Shown here: piece by piece, positions 9,402 to 18,973 of the stretch
How positions within the stretch are numbered: the first letter of the stretch is position 1
Layout of the letters: each line of letters starts with the position of its first letter
DNA from: Natrialba chahannaoensis JCM 10990
Lineage (GTDB): Archaea; Halobacteriota; Halobacteria; Halobacteriales; Natrialbaceae
Length of the DNA: 64,000 nt
Reading direction: 5' to 3'
Assembly: GCF_000337135.1 (NCBI RefSeq)
Contig: NZ_AOIN01000056.1
Coordinates: forward strand, 152,813-216,812
Notes under the pieces: generated by a model
Seen by the model: the letters and a program-made list of their open reading frames with translations, nothing else
What the model was told of the DNA's origin: nothing
The model's database searches: none
Made by a program: the position numbers and the translations under genes

Positions 9402-11474
9402 ATGACTGGTGACATCGAGACGCTCGAGGAACTGAGCGCGGAGTACAAGGAATCGATGCCCGCAGACCTGCGGGAGACCAAATCCTTCGACTGGTACTTA
9501 GAGGAGGTGTACGCAGATCCCAAAGTGACCCGCAACGCCCACCAACGCGTCGCGGACATGTTTGACTACTACGGCACCACCTACGACGAGACAGAGGGTG
9601 TCGTCGAGTATCAGCTAGCGAGTGAAGACCCGCTAAACGACGGTGAGAACACCTTCTACGGAAAGGTGATCCACCAGTCGATTCACGAGTTCGTGAACAA
9701 GGTGAAATCTGGTGCCCGCCGCTTGGGTCCCGAACGGCGTATTAAGCTCCTGCTCGGCCCGGTCGGGTCGGGGAAGTCTCACTTCGACAAGCAGGTCCGG
9801 GAGTACTTCGAGGACTACACGCTCCACGAGGAGGGTCGAATGTACACCTTCCGCTGGACGAACCTCTGTGACGTCATCAAGGACCAGGACCCTGCCGACG
9901 ACACTGTTCGCTCGCCGATGAATCAGGATCCGCTCGTTCTCCTGCCACGCGAGCAGCGCCAGCGCGTGATCGACGACATCAACGAGCGCCTCGACGCACC
10001 CTATACGATCCAGAACGAGCAGTCGCTCGACCCCGAGAGCGAGTTCTACATGGACAGGCTGCTCGCCTACTACGACGACGACCTCCAGCAGGTACTCGAA
10101 AACCACATCGAGATCATTCGCTTCGTCGCCGACGAGAACAAGCGCCAGGGACTCGAAACGTTCGAGCCCAAGGACAAGAAGAACCAGGACGAGACCGAAC
10201 TGACGGGCGACGTCAACTACTCGAAGATCGCCATCTACGGCGAGTCCGACCCGCGTGCGTTCGATTACTCGGGTGCGTTCTGTAACGCGAACCGCGGTAT
10301 CTTCTCCGGTGAGGAACTCCTCAAACTGCAACGCGAGTTCCTCTATGACTTCCTGCACGCCACCCAGGAGCAGACGATCAAGCCGAAGAACAACCCGCGG
10401 ATCGACATCGACCAGGTGATCGTCGGCCGGACGAACATGCCCGAGTACAAGGACAAGAAGGGCGACGAGAAGATGGAGGCGTTCAACGACCGTACGAAGC
10501 GGATCGACTTCCCGTACGTCCTCTCCTACGAGGACGAGTCGATGATCTACGAGAAGATGCTGAACAACGCCGACGTGCCGGACATCAACGTCGAACCCCA
10601 CACGCTCGAGATGGCCGGCCTCTTCGGTGTCCTCACCCGCATCGAGGAACCCGACGCGGAGACGGTCGACCTCCTCTCGAAGGCGAAAGCCTACAACGGT
10701 GAAATCGATGAGGGTGACGATATCGACGTGAAGAAGCTCCGTGATGAAGCCGAGCAGAAGGCCGAAATCGGCGAAGGCATGGTCGGCGTCTCGCCCCGGT
10801 TCATCGGTGACGAGATCGCGGAGGCGATCATGGACTCCAAACACCGCTCGCGCGGGTTCCTCTCGCCGCTGACGGTGTTCAACTTCTTCGAGGAGAACCT
10901 AGAGCACCACGGCTCCATCCCCGAGGACAACTTCGAGACGTACTACCGCTACTTGGAGACGGTCCGTGAGGAGTACAAGGAGCGCGCCATCGAGGACGTC
11001 CGCCACGCGCTCGCCTACGACTTAGACGAGATCCAGCGCCAGGGCGAGAAGTACATGGACCACGTGATGGCCTACATCGACGACGACACGATCGAGGACG
11101 AGCTCACGGGCCGCGAGCAGGAACCCGACGAGACGTTCCTGCGCTCGGTCGAGGAGAAACTCGACATCCCCGAAGACCGCAAGGAGGACTTCCGTCAGGA
11201 AGTGAGCAATTGGGTCAGCCGCCGGGCGCGCGAGGGTGAGGCGTTCAACCCACAGGACAACGAGCGCCTGCGCCGCGCCCTAGAGCGCAAGCTCTGGGAG
11301 GACAAGAAGCACAACATCAACTTCTCGGCACTGGTGTCGGCCAACGAGTTCGACGACGACGAACGCTCCGCCTGGATCGACGCGCTGATGGAACAGGGCT
11401 ACTCCGAGGACGGTGCCAAGGAGGTACTCGAGTTCGCCGGCGCGGAGGTCGCCAAGGCAGAGATGGAAGACTAA
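9402..11474 (+). CDS. prkA: PrkA-family serine protein kinase / AAA+ protein 1
   Basis: The 690-residue protein matches PrkA/YeaG, which combines an AAA+ ATPase core with a C-terminal kinase-like domain and in bacteria acts in stress and sporulation signalling. The P-loop GPVGSGKS is at residues 119-126, preceded by IHEFVNKVKSGARRLGPE. Later hallmarks are GIFSGEELLKLQREFLYDFL, NNPRIDIDQVIVGRTNMPEY and RIDFPYVLSYEDE. The start at 9402 (MTGDIETLEELS) is preferred to an upstream alternative at 9363 because it matches the usual haloarchaeal N-terminus. It is the first gene of a four-gene operon and ends 1 nt before the next gene's ATG. Confidence 0.95.
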   Translation: MTGDIETLEELSAEYKESMPADLRETKSFDWYLEEVYADPKVTRNAHQRVADMFDYYGTTYDETEGVVEYQLASEDPLNDGENTFYGKVIHQSIHEFVNKVKSGARRLGPERRIKLLLGPVGSGKSHFDKQVREYFEDYTLHEEGRMYTFRWTNLCDVIKDQDPADDTVRSPMNQDPLVLLPREQRQRVIDDINERLDAPYTIQNEQSLDPESEFYMDRLLAYYDDDLQQVLENHIEIIRFVADENKRQGLETFEPKDKKNQDETELTGDVNYSKIAIYGESDPRAFDYSGAFCNANRGIFSGEELLKLQREFLYDFLHATQEQTIKPKNNPRIDIDQVIVGRTNMPEYKDKKGDEKMEAFNDRTKRIDFPYVLSYEDESMIYEKMLNNADVPDINVEPHTLEMAGLFGVLTRIEEPDAETVDLLSKAKAYNGEIDEGDDIDVKKLRDEAEQKAEIGEGMVGVSPRFIGDEIAEAIMDSKHRSRGFLSPLTVFNFFEENLEHHGSIPEDNFETYYRYLETVREEYKERAIEDVRHALAYDLDEIQRQGEKYMDHVMAYIDDDTIEDELTGREQEPDETFLRSVEEKLDIPEDRKEDFRQEVSNWVSRRAREGEAFNPQDNERLRRALERKLWEDKKHNINFSALVSANEFDDDERSAWIDALMEQGYSEDGAKEVLEFAGAEVAKAEMED

Positions 11475-11475
11475 T

Positions 11476-13761
11476 ATGACCGGGAGCGACTACGTCACCG
11501 AGGCCGACCGCGAACTCGAGGAGACCTACGAGGAGCCGATGGCGCTCGCGGCGTACGTCGACCGGATCTTCGAGAACCCGACGATTGCGTCTCATGCCTC
11601 GAAGTATCTGCTCGAGGCGATCGAAGCGGCCGGTACCCGTACGGTAGTCGAGGAAGGCGAAGAGAAGGAGCGCTACCGCTTCTTCGACGATCCGCACAAC
11701 AACGGCGAGCACGCCATCCTGGGCAACACAGAGGTGTTGAACGGGTTCGTTGACGATCTGCGCTCGATCGCCGCCGGCCGGGCGAAAGACGAGAAAATAA
11801 TCTGGTTCGAGGGGCCGACAGCGACGGGCAAGTCCGAACTCAAACGCTGTCTCGTCAACGGTCTCAGGGAGTACTCGAAGACGCCAGAGGGTCGCCGGTA
11901 CACCATCGAGTGGAACGTCGCCACAGCCGAGACGAGCGACCGCAGCCTGAGCTACGGCGTCGATCCAACGGCGGGAGACGACCAGAACTGGTACCAGAGC
12001 CCCGTCCAGTCCCACCCGCTGTCGGTCTTTCCGGAGCAGGTCCGCTCGCAGGTGCTCGCCGATCTGAACGAGCAACTCGAGGACCACGTTCCGGTTCGGA
12101 TCGACACTGAGCTCGACCCGTTCTCCCGGGAGGCGTACGATTTCCTGGAGGAGCGCTACCGTCGCGAGGGCAGCGAGGAGCTGTTCTCGGCGATCGCCGA
12201 CAGCGAGCACCTGCGGGTGAAGAACTACGTCGTCGATATCGGGCAGGGTGTCGGCGTGCTGCATTCGGAGGACGAGGGCCGGCCAAAAGAGCGTCTCGTC
12301 GGCTCCTGGATGCACGGCATGCTCCAGGAACTGGACTCGCGCGGCCGGAAGAACCCGCAGGCGTTCAGCTACGACGGCGTGCTGTCGCAGGGCAACGGCG
12401 TCCTCACCATCGTTGAGGACGCGGCCCAGCACGCCGACCTGCTGCAGAAGCTGCTGAACGTCCCCGACGAACAGTCCGTCAAACTGGACAAGGGAATCGG
12501 GATGGACGTGGACACCCAGTTGCTCATCATCTCGAACCCCGACCTCGAGGCCCAACTGAACCAGCACGCCGACCGCAACGGCATGGACCCGCTGAAGGCG
12601 CTCAAACGACGGCTCGACAAGCACCGCTTTGGCTACCTGACGAACCTCAGCCTCGAAACCGAACTTATCCGCCGCGAACTGACCAACGAGACCGAGGTCT
12701 GGGAGGCCGACAGCTACGACGAACTCGAGGAGCGCATCCGCGAGCCGGTGCGGGCGACGATCAAAAGCCAGGACGGCGAGACGCGAACGCGCGAGTTCGC
12801 CCCGCACGCTATCGAGGCAGCGGCCCTGTACGCCGTCGTGACCCGCCTCGACGAGGAGGACCTGCCGAACGGGCTCGACCTGGTCGACAAGGCGCTGATC
12901 TACGATCAGGGCTACCTGCAGGAGGGCGACACCCGCCGCGAGAAAGAGGAGTTCGACTTCGACGACGACGGTCACGACGGCGACCATGGCATCCCGGTCA
13001 CCTACACCCGCGATACCCTCGCCGAGTTGCTCCAGACAGAACGGGACCGCCACCACACCGATCTGTCCGTCGAGGATGTCGTCATGCCCCGCGATGTACT
13101 AAACGCGATGGCCGAGGGGATGGCGAACGCGCCAGTGTTCTCGACCGGCGAACGCTCGGAGTTCGAGAACCGCGTCGTCCCGGTCAAGAACTACATCTTC
13201 GACCGCCAAGAGTCAGACGTCATCGAGGCAATCATGCACGAGAAGCGGGTCGACGAGGAGACCGTCGGCGAGTACGTCGAACAGGTCTACGCCTGGGAGA
13301 CCGACGAACCGCTGTACAACGACCGTGGCGAACAGGTCGAGCCCGATCCGCTGAAGATGAAGCTGTTCGAAATCGAGCACCTCGGCCGGTTCTCCGAGGA
13401 CGAGTACCAGGGGAACCTCCCCCGGGAGAGCGTCCGAAACTTCCGCCGTGAGAAGGTGATCAACTCCCTGAATCGCCACGCCTGGGAGCACCGCGACGAG
13501 GACTTCTCGGTGGCCGACGTGGATCTGACGGCGATCCCCGTGATCAAGTCGGTCCTGGAGAGTCACGACTGGGACGACGTGAGTCGGACCTTCGAGGACT
13601 TCGACCCGCGCCAGTGGGACGACCCGCCGAGCGGGACCGAGACGGCGTCCGTCAAAGAGAACACGATCCAGACCATGGTGGCGGAGTTCGATTACTCCGA
13701 GGCGTCGGCCGAACTGACCAGCAGACACGTCATGGGACAGGTGAGCTACAGATGGGACTGA
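11476..13761 (+). CDS. PrkA-family serine protein kinase / AAA+ protein 2
   Basis: This 761-residue paralogue of the preceding PrkA keeps the same plan but is diverged and longer. The P-loop GPTATGKS is at residues 113-120, and NNGEHAILGNTEVLNGFVDDL corresponds to the fold segment before it. It has DGVLSQGNGVLTIVEDAAQH and LDKGIGMDVDTQLLIISNP, matching PrkA AAA+ motifs. Extra acidic insertions occur near residue 490 (FDFDDDGHDGDHG). The start follows the prkA1 stop by one base. Tandem non-identical PrkA proteins suggest a hetero-oligomer or a kinase/substrate pair, which is inference. Confidence 0.93.
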   Translation: MTGSDYVTEADRELEETYEEPMALAAYVDRIFENPTIASHASKYLLEAIEAAGTRTVVEEGEEKERYRFFDDPHNNGEHAILGNTEVLNGFVDDLRSIAAGRAKDEKIIWFEGPTATGKSELKRCLVNGLREYSKTPEGRRYTIEWNVATAETSDRSLSYGVDPTAGDDQNWYQSPVQSHPLSVFPEQVRSQVLADLNEQLEDHVPVRIDTELDPFSREAYDFLEERYRREGSEELFSAIADSEHLRVKNYVVDIGQGVGVLHSEDEGRPKERLVGSWMHGMLQELDSRGRKNPQAFSYDGVLSQGNGVLTIVEDAAQHADLLQKLLNVPDEQSVKLDKGIGMDVDTQLLIISNPDLEAQLNQHADRNGMDPLKALKRRLDKHRFGYLTNLSLETELIRRELTNETEVWEADSYDELEERIREPVRATIKSQDGETRTREFAPHAIEAAALYAVVTRLDEEDLPNGLDLVDKALIYDQGYLQEGDTRREKEEFDFDDDGHDGDHGIPVTYTRDTLAELLQTERDRHHTDLSVEDVVMPRDVLNAMAEGMANAPVFSTGERSEFENRVVPVKNYIFDRQESDVIEAIMHEKRVDEETVGEYVEQVYAWETDEPLYNDRGEQVEPDPLKMKLFEIEHLGRFSEDEYQGNLPRESVRNFRREKVINSLNRHAWEHRDEDFSVADVDLTAIPVIKSVLESHDWDDVSRTFEDFDPRQWDDPPSGTETASVKENTIQTMVAEFDYSEASAELTSRHVMGQVSYRWD

Positions 13762-13776
13762 GAGGGATGACTAATC

Positions 13777-13784
13777 AGGAGGTG
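13777..13784 (+). promoter_or_regulatory. Strong Shine-Dalgarno before the DUF444 gene
   Basis: AGGAGGTG lies 5 nt upstream of the ATG at 13790, close to full complementarity with the 16S 3' end. It is notable because many genes here appear leaderless or lack such a site. It fixes the DUF444 start and indicates efficient internal initiation within the operon. Confidence 0.8.
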
Positions 13785-13789
13785 CAAGC

Positions 13790-15118
13790 ATGGGATTAAG
13801 AGACGACCTCGAACGATTCCGTGAGGTTGGCGAACAGCGCCGCGAGGATCTGGCCGACTTCATCCAGTACGGTGAACTCGGAAGCGGCCGACCCGACCAG
13901 ATCAACATTCCGGTCAAGATTGTCTCCTTGCCCGAGTTCGAGTACGATCAGCGCGATCAGGGTGGCGTCGGACAGGGTGAAGACGGCACCCCACAGCCCG
14001 GCCAGCCGGTCGGTCAGCCACAGCCCCAGCCGGGCGACGACGACGGTGATGGCGACGAACCCGGCGATGAGGGTGGCGAGCACGAGTACTACGAGATGGA
14101 CCCCGAGGAGTTCGCCGAAGAACTCGACGAGGAGCTCGGACTCGACCTTGAGCCGAAGGGGAAACGCGTTATCGAAGAGAAGGAGGGACCGTTCACCGAC
14201 CTCACCCGAACTGGACCGGACAGTACGCTCGACTTCGAGCGGATGTTCAAGGAGGGGCTCAAGCGCAAGCTTGCGATGGACTTCGACGAGGAGTTCCTCA
14301 AAGAACTCTGCAAGGTCGAGGGCATCACGCCGCGAGACGTCTTCGAGTGGGCCCGCGGCGAGAATATCCCCGTCTCGATGGCCTGGATCGAGGAAGCCTA
14401 CAGCGACGTTTCCGAGCCCGAGCGGGGCACGTGGGGTTCAATCTCAGAAGTCGAGGCAAACGTCGAACGCGAGAGCGTCCAACAGCAGATCCGACGCGAA
14501 GGGATCAGACACGTCCCCTTCCGCCGCGAGGACGAACGCTACCGCTACCCCGAAATCATCGAGGAGAAGGAGAAAAACGTCGTCGTGGTCAACATCCGCG
14601 ACGTTTCCGGCTCGATGCGCGAAAAGAAACGCGAACTCGTCGAACGAACCTTCACCCCGCTCGACTGGTACCTCCAGGGCAAGTACGACAACGCCGAGTT
14701 CGTCTACATCGCCCACGACGCCGAGGCCTGGGCGGTCGAACGCGACGACTTCTTTGGCATCCGCTCCGGCGGCGGCACGAAGATCTCGAGTGCGTACGAT
14801 CTCGCCGCCGAGTTGCTGGAGGAGTACCCCTGGAGCGACTGGAACCGCTACGTCTTCGCGGCGGGTGACTCCGAGAACTCGAGTAACGACACCGAAGAGC
14901 GCGTGATCCCGATGATGGAACAGATCCCCGCGAACCTCCACGCCTACGTGGAGACTCAGCCAAGCGGGAACGCGATCAACGCCACCCACGCCGAGGAACT
15001 CGAGCGCCACTTCGGCACCGATGCCGACGACGTGGCGATCGCGTACGTCAACGATGCTGACGACGTGACCGACGCGATCTACGAGATTCTCAGCACGGAG
15101 AGTGAATCAGATGAGTAA
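13790..15118 (+). CDS. yeaH: DUF444 / YeaH-YhbH family protein with VWA-like domain
   Basis: The 442-residue protein belongs to DUF444, which accompanies PrkA and SpoVR in bacteria (E. coli yeaG-yeaH-ycgB). Residues about 55-105 form an acidic Gly/Gln/Pro linker. The C-terminal half is von Willebrand factor A-like, with the metal-site motif DVSGSM at residues 271-276 and [19 protein letters not shown] as the second loop. The conserved [16 protein letters not shown] precedes it. The product is probably a cytoplasmic scaffold or adaptor for the PrkA kinases. Its stop overlaps the spoVR start by 8 nt, so translation is coupled. Confidence 0.93.
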   Translation: MGLRDDLERFREVGEQRREDLADFIQYGELGSGRPDQINIPVKIVSLPEFEYDQRDQGGVGQGEDGTPQPGQPVGQPQPQPGDDDGDGDEPGDEGGEHEYYEMDPEEFAEELDEELGLDLEPKGKRVIEEKEGPFTDLTRTGPDSTLDFERMFKEGLKRKLAMDFDEEFLKELCKVEGITPRDVFEWARGENIPVSMAWIEEAYSDVSEPERGTWGSISEVEANVERESVQQQIRREGIRHVPFRREDERYRYPEIIEEKEKNVVVVNIRDVSGSMREKKRELVERTFTPLDWYLQGKYDNAEFVYIAHDAEAWAVERDDFFGIRSGGGTKISSAYDLAAELLEEYPWSDWNRYVFAAGDSENSSNDTEERVIPMMEQIPANLHAYVETQPSGNAINATHAEELERHFGTDADDVAIAYVNDADDVTDAIYEILSTESESDE

Positions 15119-17150
15119 GCGCAACACCAACGCCGACAGATTCCGCAAACAGGCGATCGCGACCGAACTCGAGGAGCCGGTCACCGAGGCCCGCAACTTA
15201 GCGATAAAACTCGGCCTTGAGCCGTATCCGGTCAACTACTGGATCATCGACTACGACGAGATGAACGAACTCATCGCCTACGGCGGATTCCAGTCGCGGT
15301 ACCCACACTGGCGGTGGGGAATGCAGTACGACCGCCAACAAAAGCAGGGCCAGTACGGCGGCGGCAAGGCCTTCGAGATCGTCAACAACGACAACCCGGC
15401 CCACGCATTCCTCCAGGAGTCGAACACCATCGCCGACCAGAAGGCCGTCATCACCCACGTCGAGGCCCACTCGGACTTCTTCGCGAAGAACGAGTGGTTC
15501 GGCCTCTTCACCAGCGGCCGCGCCGACGAAGAGCAAGTCAACGCCGCAGCCATGCTCGAGCGCCACGCCCGGGCGATCGACGAGTACATGTCCGATCCCG
15601 AAATCGACCGCGCCGAGGTCGAGAAGTGGATCGACCACTGTCTCAGTCTGGAGGACAACATCGACCAGCACCAGGTGTTCGAACGACGGCTCGACGTCGA
15701 CGGCCCCGCGGTGACGGCCGACCTCGACGAGGACCTCGCCGAAAAACTCGACGAGCTCGAGCTCTCCGACGAGATCAAGGGTGAGGTGTTCGACGAAGAG
15801 TGGCTCGAACGCCTCGAAGACGAGGACGGCGGCGTCACGTTCCCCGAGGTGCCCCAGAAGGACGTCCTCGCGTTCGTCCGTGAACATGGCAAGCAGTACG
15901 ATCCCGATGCCGAGCGCGCCGTCGAGATGGAAGAGTGGCAACGGGACGTGCTCGACATGATGCGCGCCGAGGCGTACTACTTCGCCGCCCAGAAGATGAC
16001 CAAGGTCATGAACGAGGGCTGGGCCGCCTACTGGGAGTCGACGATGATGACCGACGAGGGCTTCGCCGGCGCAGACGAGTTCATGAACTACGCCGACCAC
16101 ATGGCGAAGGTGCTCGCCTCCGGCGGCCTCAACCCCTACAGCCTCGGCATGGAGCTGTGGGAGTACGTCGAGAACACGACGAACCGCCAGGAGGTCCTAG
16201 AGCACTTGCTCCGCGTCGAGGGTCTCTCCTGGCGTAACCTGACGGACGTTGTCGACTTCGACGACGTACGCGACCAGCTCGAGCCGCCCACCGAAATCGA
16301 CTCGATCACGTCGGAGACGATCGACGACCTCGCGAGCGCGGACGTGCCCGACGAGTGGCTCGACCACGAGGCACTCGAGTTGGCTCGCGAGGACGAGATC
16401 GACGTTGACCGCTACCCCTGGAAGGTGCTCACCTACGAGGGGCTCGCACGCCGTCACTACTCGCTCGTCAAGCGCCAGAACCGTGGGTTCCTTTCGCGAG
16501 TGAATCAGAACGAACTCGAGCGCATCGGGCGATACCTGTTCGACGACGCCCGTTATTCGTCGGTCGAAGAGGCGCTCGCCGAAGTCGACTACACTGCGGG
16601 CTGGGATCGGCTCTTCGACGTGCGCGAGAGCCACAACGACGTGACGTTCTTAGACGAGTTCCTCACGCAGGAGTTCATCACGGAGAACAACTACTTCACC
16701 TACGAGCATTCGAAGGCGACGGGCCAGTTCCACGTTGCAAGCGACGCCGCCGAAGATGTCAAGAAGAAACTCCTGTTGCAGTTTACCAACTTCGGCAAGC
16801 CGACGATTGCGGTCTACGATGGCAACTACAACAACGCGAACGAACTACTGTTGGGCCACCAGTACAACGGCGTGATGCTCGATCTCGGGAAAGCGACGGA
16901 GACGCTGAAGCGCATCTTCGAACTCTGGGGTCGGCCGGTGAACCTGCTGACGATCGTCAAGGAGGTCAACGAGCACGATATCGAGGTCGCAAAGCGGCGG
17001 AACCGCGAGCCCGAGGCCGAAGAACAGGGCAAGCTCATCCGCTACGACGGCGAGGAAGTGACGACTGAGGACGTGCGCTGGGACACAGTCGAACACCTCG
17101 CAGCCGATGACGTGGATTACGACACGAAGCCGGAGGACTGGCTGGCCTGA
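15111..17150 (+). CDS. spoVR: SpoVR family protein
   Basis: The 679-residue protein matches SpoVR (B. subtilis spore cortex stage V protein; E. coli YcgB). Family segments include [55 protein letters not shown] and [20 protein letters not shown]. The haloarchaeal form is about 170-210 residues longer than bacterial ones, with extra acidic sequence. Halophiles do not form such spores, so the conserved role must be a general stress or signalling output shared with PrkA. The biochemical activity is unknown. It ends the operon. Confidence 0.95.
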   Translation: MSKRNTNADRFRKQAIATELEEPVTEARNLAIKLGLEPYPVNYWIIDYDEMNELIAYGGFQSRYPHWRWGMQYDRQQKQGQYGGGKAFEIVNNDNPAHAFLQESNTIADQKAVITHVEAHSDFFAKNEWFGLFTSGRADEEQVNAAAMLERHARAIDEYMSDPEIDRAEVEKWIDHCLSLEDNIDQHQVFERRLDVDGPAVTADLDEDLAEKLDELELSDEIKGEVFDEEWLERLEDEDGGVTFPEVPQKDVLAFVREHGKQYDPDAERAVEMEEWQRDVLDMMRAEAYYFAAQKMTKVMNEGWAAYWESTMMTDEGFAGADEFMNYADHMAKVLASGGLNPYSLGMELWEYVENTTNRQEVLEHLLRVEGLSWRNLTDVVDFDDVRDQLEPPTEIDSITSETIDDLASADVPDEWLDHEALELAREDEIDVDRYPWKVLTYEGLARRHYSLVKRQNRGFLSRVNQNELERIGRYLFDDARYSSVEEALAEVDYTAGWDRLFDVRESHNDVTFLDEFLTQEFITENNYFTYEHSKATGQFHVASDAAEDVKKKLLLQFTNFGKPTIAVYDGNYNNANELLLGHQYNGVMLDLGKATETLKRIFELWGRPVNLLTIVKEVNEHDIEVAKRRNREPEAEEQGKLIRYDGEEVTTEDVRWDTVEHLAADDVDYDTKPEDWLA

Positions 17151-17303
17151 AGGAAGCGGTCGGTATGGTAGTACCTGATAGTGTGGTTGTATGGTCCTGC
17201 GCCGCTGTTGTCTGGTTTTGCGCCTGTTCAGCATATAATACCATCCAATAATCATACTCTCTGCTGCTGGTTAGTGGCGATTGTGCACACGCATCACCCG
17301 ACA

Positions 17304-17311
17304 TTTATATG
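17304..17311 (+). promoter_or_regulatory. TATA box of the small ORF-HTH-phaB operon
   Basis: TTTATATG lies 27-34 nt upstream of tandem ATG codons at 17338 and 17341, the classic geometry for a leaderless haloarchaeal transcript. It would drive the small ORF, the HTH-like gene and phaB as one unit. Confidence 0.75.
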
Positions 17312-17337
17312 ACAAGCCGTTGCCGTCCTCTGTAACT

Positions 17338-17460
17338 ATGATGTCCACGAATAAACAGGAGATAGTGCCTCCACAACGGGAGACGATAGAACTAGCGGGC
17401 TTTGAATCACGACAAGAGTATCTTGTCTCCTACACGGAGGGAGGATATGGCAGTCAGTAA
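17338..17460 (+). CDS. Small ORF, 40 aa, leader of the phaB operon
   Basis: Tandem ATGs sit where transcription should begin from the TATA box at 17304. The frame MMSTNKQEIVPPQRETIELA continues for 40 residues to TAA at 17460 and overlaps the next gene's start (17447) by 14 nt. That next gene has its own GGAGG site inside this ORF, so the layout fits translational coupling. The peptide has mixed, protein-like composition but matches nothing I recognise. It could be a regulatory leader peptide rather than a stable protein. Confidence 0.5.
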   Translation: MMSTNKQEIVPPQRETIELAGFESRQEYLVSYTEGGYGSQ

Positions 17461-18046
17461 CGCCGTGGGTTTCTCGGCAATCGATACCGATCAGAACAAA
17501 GACCTCCGCGTCGACTGCTATGTTCGCTCTACCGTTCCTGCTTCCATCACTGAGACGATTAAGGCAACCATCGGACGCCTCCAACGCCTCTGTGAGGATG
17601 GACCCATTACCAACTATCAAGTCCTCCAGTGGCCCCCAGCGCACCGTTCGGCTACCGAGACGAATAGGGAAAACGATGTCACGCGCGACGAGCTCATGAC
17701 CGAGTTCGAAAACTGGAGCGAACAGCACGGCGTCACGCTCGAGCCAGCGTTCCGTCGAGAAGGAGTTCCAACGTCGCCGTTCGGAATCGGATCCAATGCG
17801 CCGCATGAACGGGTTCGAGTTCCGCTTGTGGCGCTGGCGATTTACGAGGAACGAACGAACGCCGATACAGATGGCGGATCAGAGTCGCTTCGAGGGGTCG
17901 TCCCGCATACGGAACGGTCCCAGGTGGGGGAAGAGCGGACGTACACTGTCGATAGCTGGCTTTCCGAAGTCGAAACGGATATGGGAGAAAGTGCCGCATG
18001 GCCCGCCCAACACGATCAGACAACAATGCTGGAGGAGCAGCTATGA
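17447..18046 (+). CDS. Haloarchaeal HTH-linked regulatory-type protein, PHA locus
   Basis: The ATG at 17447 is preceded by GGAGGGAGGAT, so this start (199 residues, MAVSNAVGFSAIDTD) is preferred to an upstream one at 17402. The core LRVDCYVRSTVPASITETIK, the segment ITNYQVLQWPP, a middle TRDELMTEFENWSEQHGVTL and RVRVPLVALAIYEE match a common haloarchaeal family annotated as HTH-domain-containing, whose first part resembles a ferredoxin-like sensing fold. The stop overlaps the phaB start in CTATGA. A role in regulating PHA metabolism is inferred from position only. Confidence 0.75.
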   Translation: MAVSNAVGFSAIDTDQNKDLRVDCYVRSTVPASITETIKATIGRLQRLCEDGPITNYQVLQWPPAHRSATETNRENDVTRDELMTEFENWSEQHGVTLEPAFRREGVPTSPFGIGSNAPHERVRVPLVALAIYEERTNADTDGGSESLRGVVPHTERSQVGEERTYTVDSWLSEVETDMGESAAWPAQHDQTTMLEEQL

Positions 18047-18843
18047 CGGTCGAACTCGCCGAACAGCCGGCCAATCTGGAACTTCCTCCTCGACAGCCGC
18101 TCGCAGGACGGACGTGTCTGGTGACCGGTGCCTCGCGGGGTATCGGGTGCGGTGTCGCCCGCGAACTGGGACGATACGGAGCGACCGTCGTTGTCAATTA
18201 TCGATCCTCTAAAGAAGCGGCCAACGAGGTTGCCGATACAATTACTACAGCTGACACGGAGGGAACTGCACATCCGGTCCAGGCTGACGTTACCGATCGC
18301 GACGAAATTGAAACGATGCGCGAGGTGGTTCACAATGCGTTCGGTCCAATCGACGTACTCGTCAATAACGCGGGGATCACATGCGATCGCACATTCGCCA
18401 ATATGACTGCTGATGACTGGCACCGCGTGATTGATGTCTCGCTGCACGGGACGTTTAACTGTACCCAAGCGTTCTACGACGACCTCAAGACTGCCGACGA
18501 CGGTCGAATCATCAACATCTCGAGCGTAATCGGCAAACAAGGAAACATCGGCCAGGCGAACTACGCAGCGGCGAAAAGCGGTTTGTTCGGGTTTACTCGT
18601 TCACTTGCACTCGAGTTGGCAGGTTCTGGAACGACAGCCAATTGTATCGCACCCGGCTTCACCCGGACGGAGATGGTCGAGGCTATTCCGGAGGAGGTTC
18701 AGGATCAGCTTTGCGACGAGATTCCGCTCGAGCGATTCGCTGACGTGGACGAAATCGCTGGGATCGTCCGCTATCTTGCCAGCGAACAATCGAACTACAT
18801 CACTGGCGAAGTGATCGATGTCAACGGAGGACTCGACCTTTGA
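18043..18843 (+). CDS. phaB: Acetoacetyl-CoA reductase (PhaB-type SDR)
   Basis: The 266-residue short-chain dehydrogenase has the cofactor motif TGASRGIG (residues 28-35), NNAG, the catalytic Ser in IINISSVIGKQGNIG and YAAAK (Tyr and Lys). The segments GQANYAAAKSGLFGFTRSLA and APGFTRTEMVEAIP are typical of NADPH-dependent acetoacetyl-CoA reductases that make (R)-3-hydroxybutyryl-CoA for polyester synthesis. FabG-like activity cannot be excluded by sequence. The start at 18043 has GGAGG at 18031-18035 and overlaps the preceding stop. The neighbouring phaRPEC genes make the PHA role likely. Confidence 0.9.
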   Translation: MTVELAEQPANLELPPRQPLAGRTCLVTGASRGIGCGVARELGRYGATVVVNYRSSKEAANEVADTITTADTEGTAHPVQADVTDRDEIETMREVVHNAFGPIDVLVNNAGITCDRTFANMTADDWHRVIDVSLHGTFNCTQAFYDDLKTADDGRIINISSVIGKQGNIGQANYAAAKSGLFGFTRSLALELAGSGTTANCIAPGFTRTEMVEAIPEEVQDQLCDEIPLERFADVDEIAGIVRYLASEQSNYITGEVIDVNGGLDL

Positions 18844-18973
18844 CGCCCTTCTCGTCCTAAGTGGCGAGGACCACTTTGCAAGACAGCAGGTCAGTCCCGT
18901 GCCCTCGAAGCGATGTCTTGCCTGCCAGACGGAGTCAAACGAAAACGATACTGTGTTCGTGCGCGACACGTGC

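Noticed and set aside
11317..13056. 579-aa reverse frame
   Set aside because: It is the antisense shadow of the second PrkA gene, caused by high GC codon bias. Several similar frames mirror prkA1, catalase and glnA.
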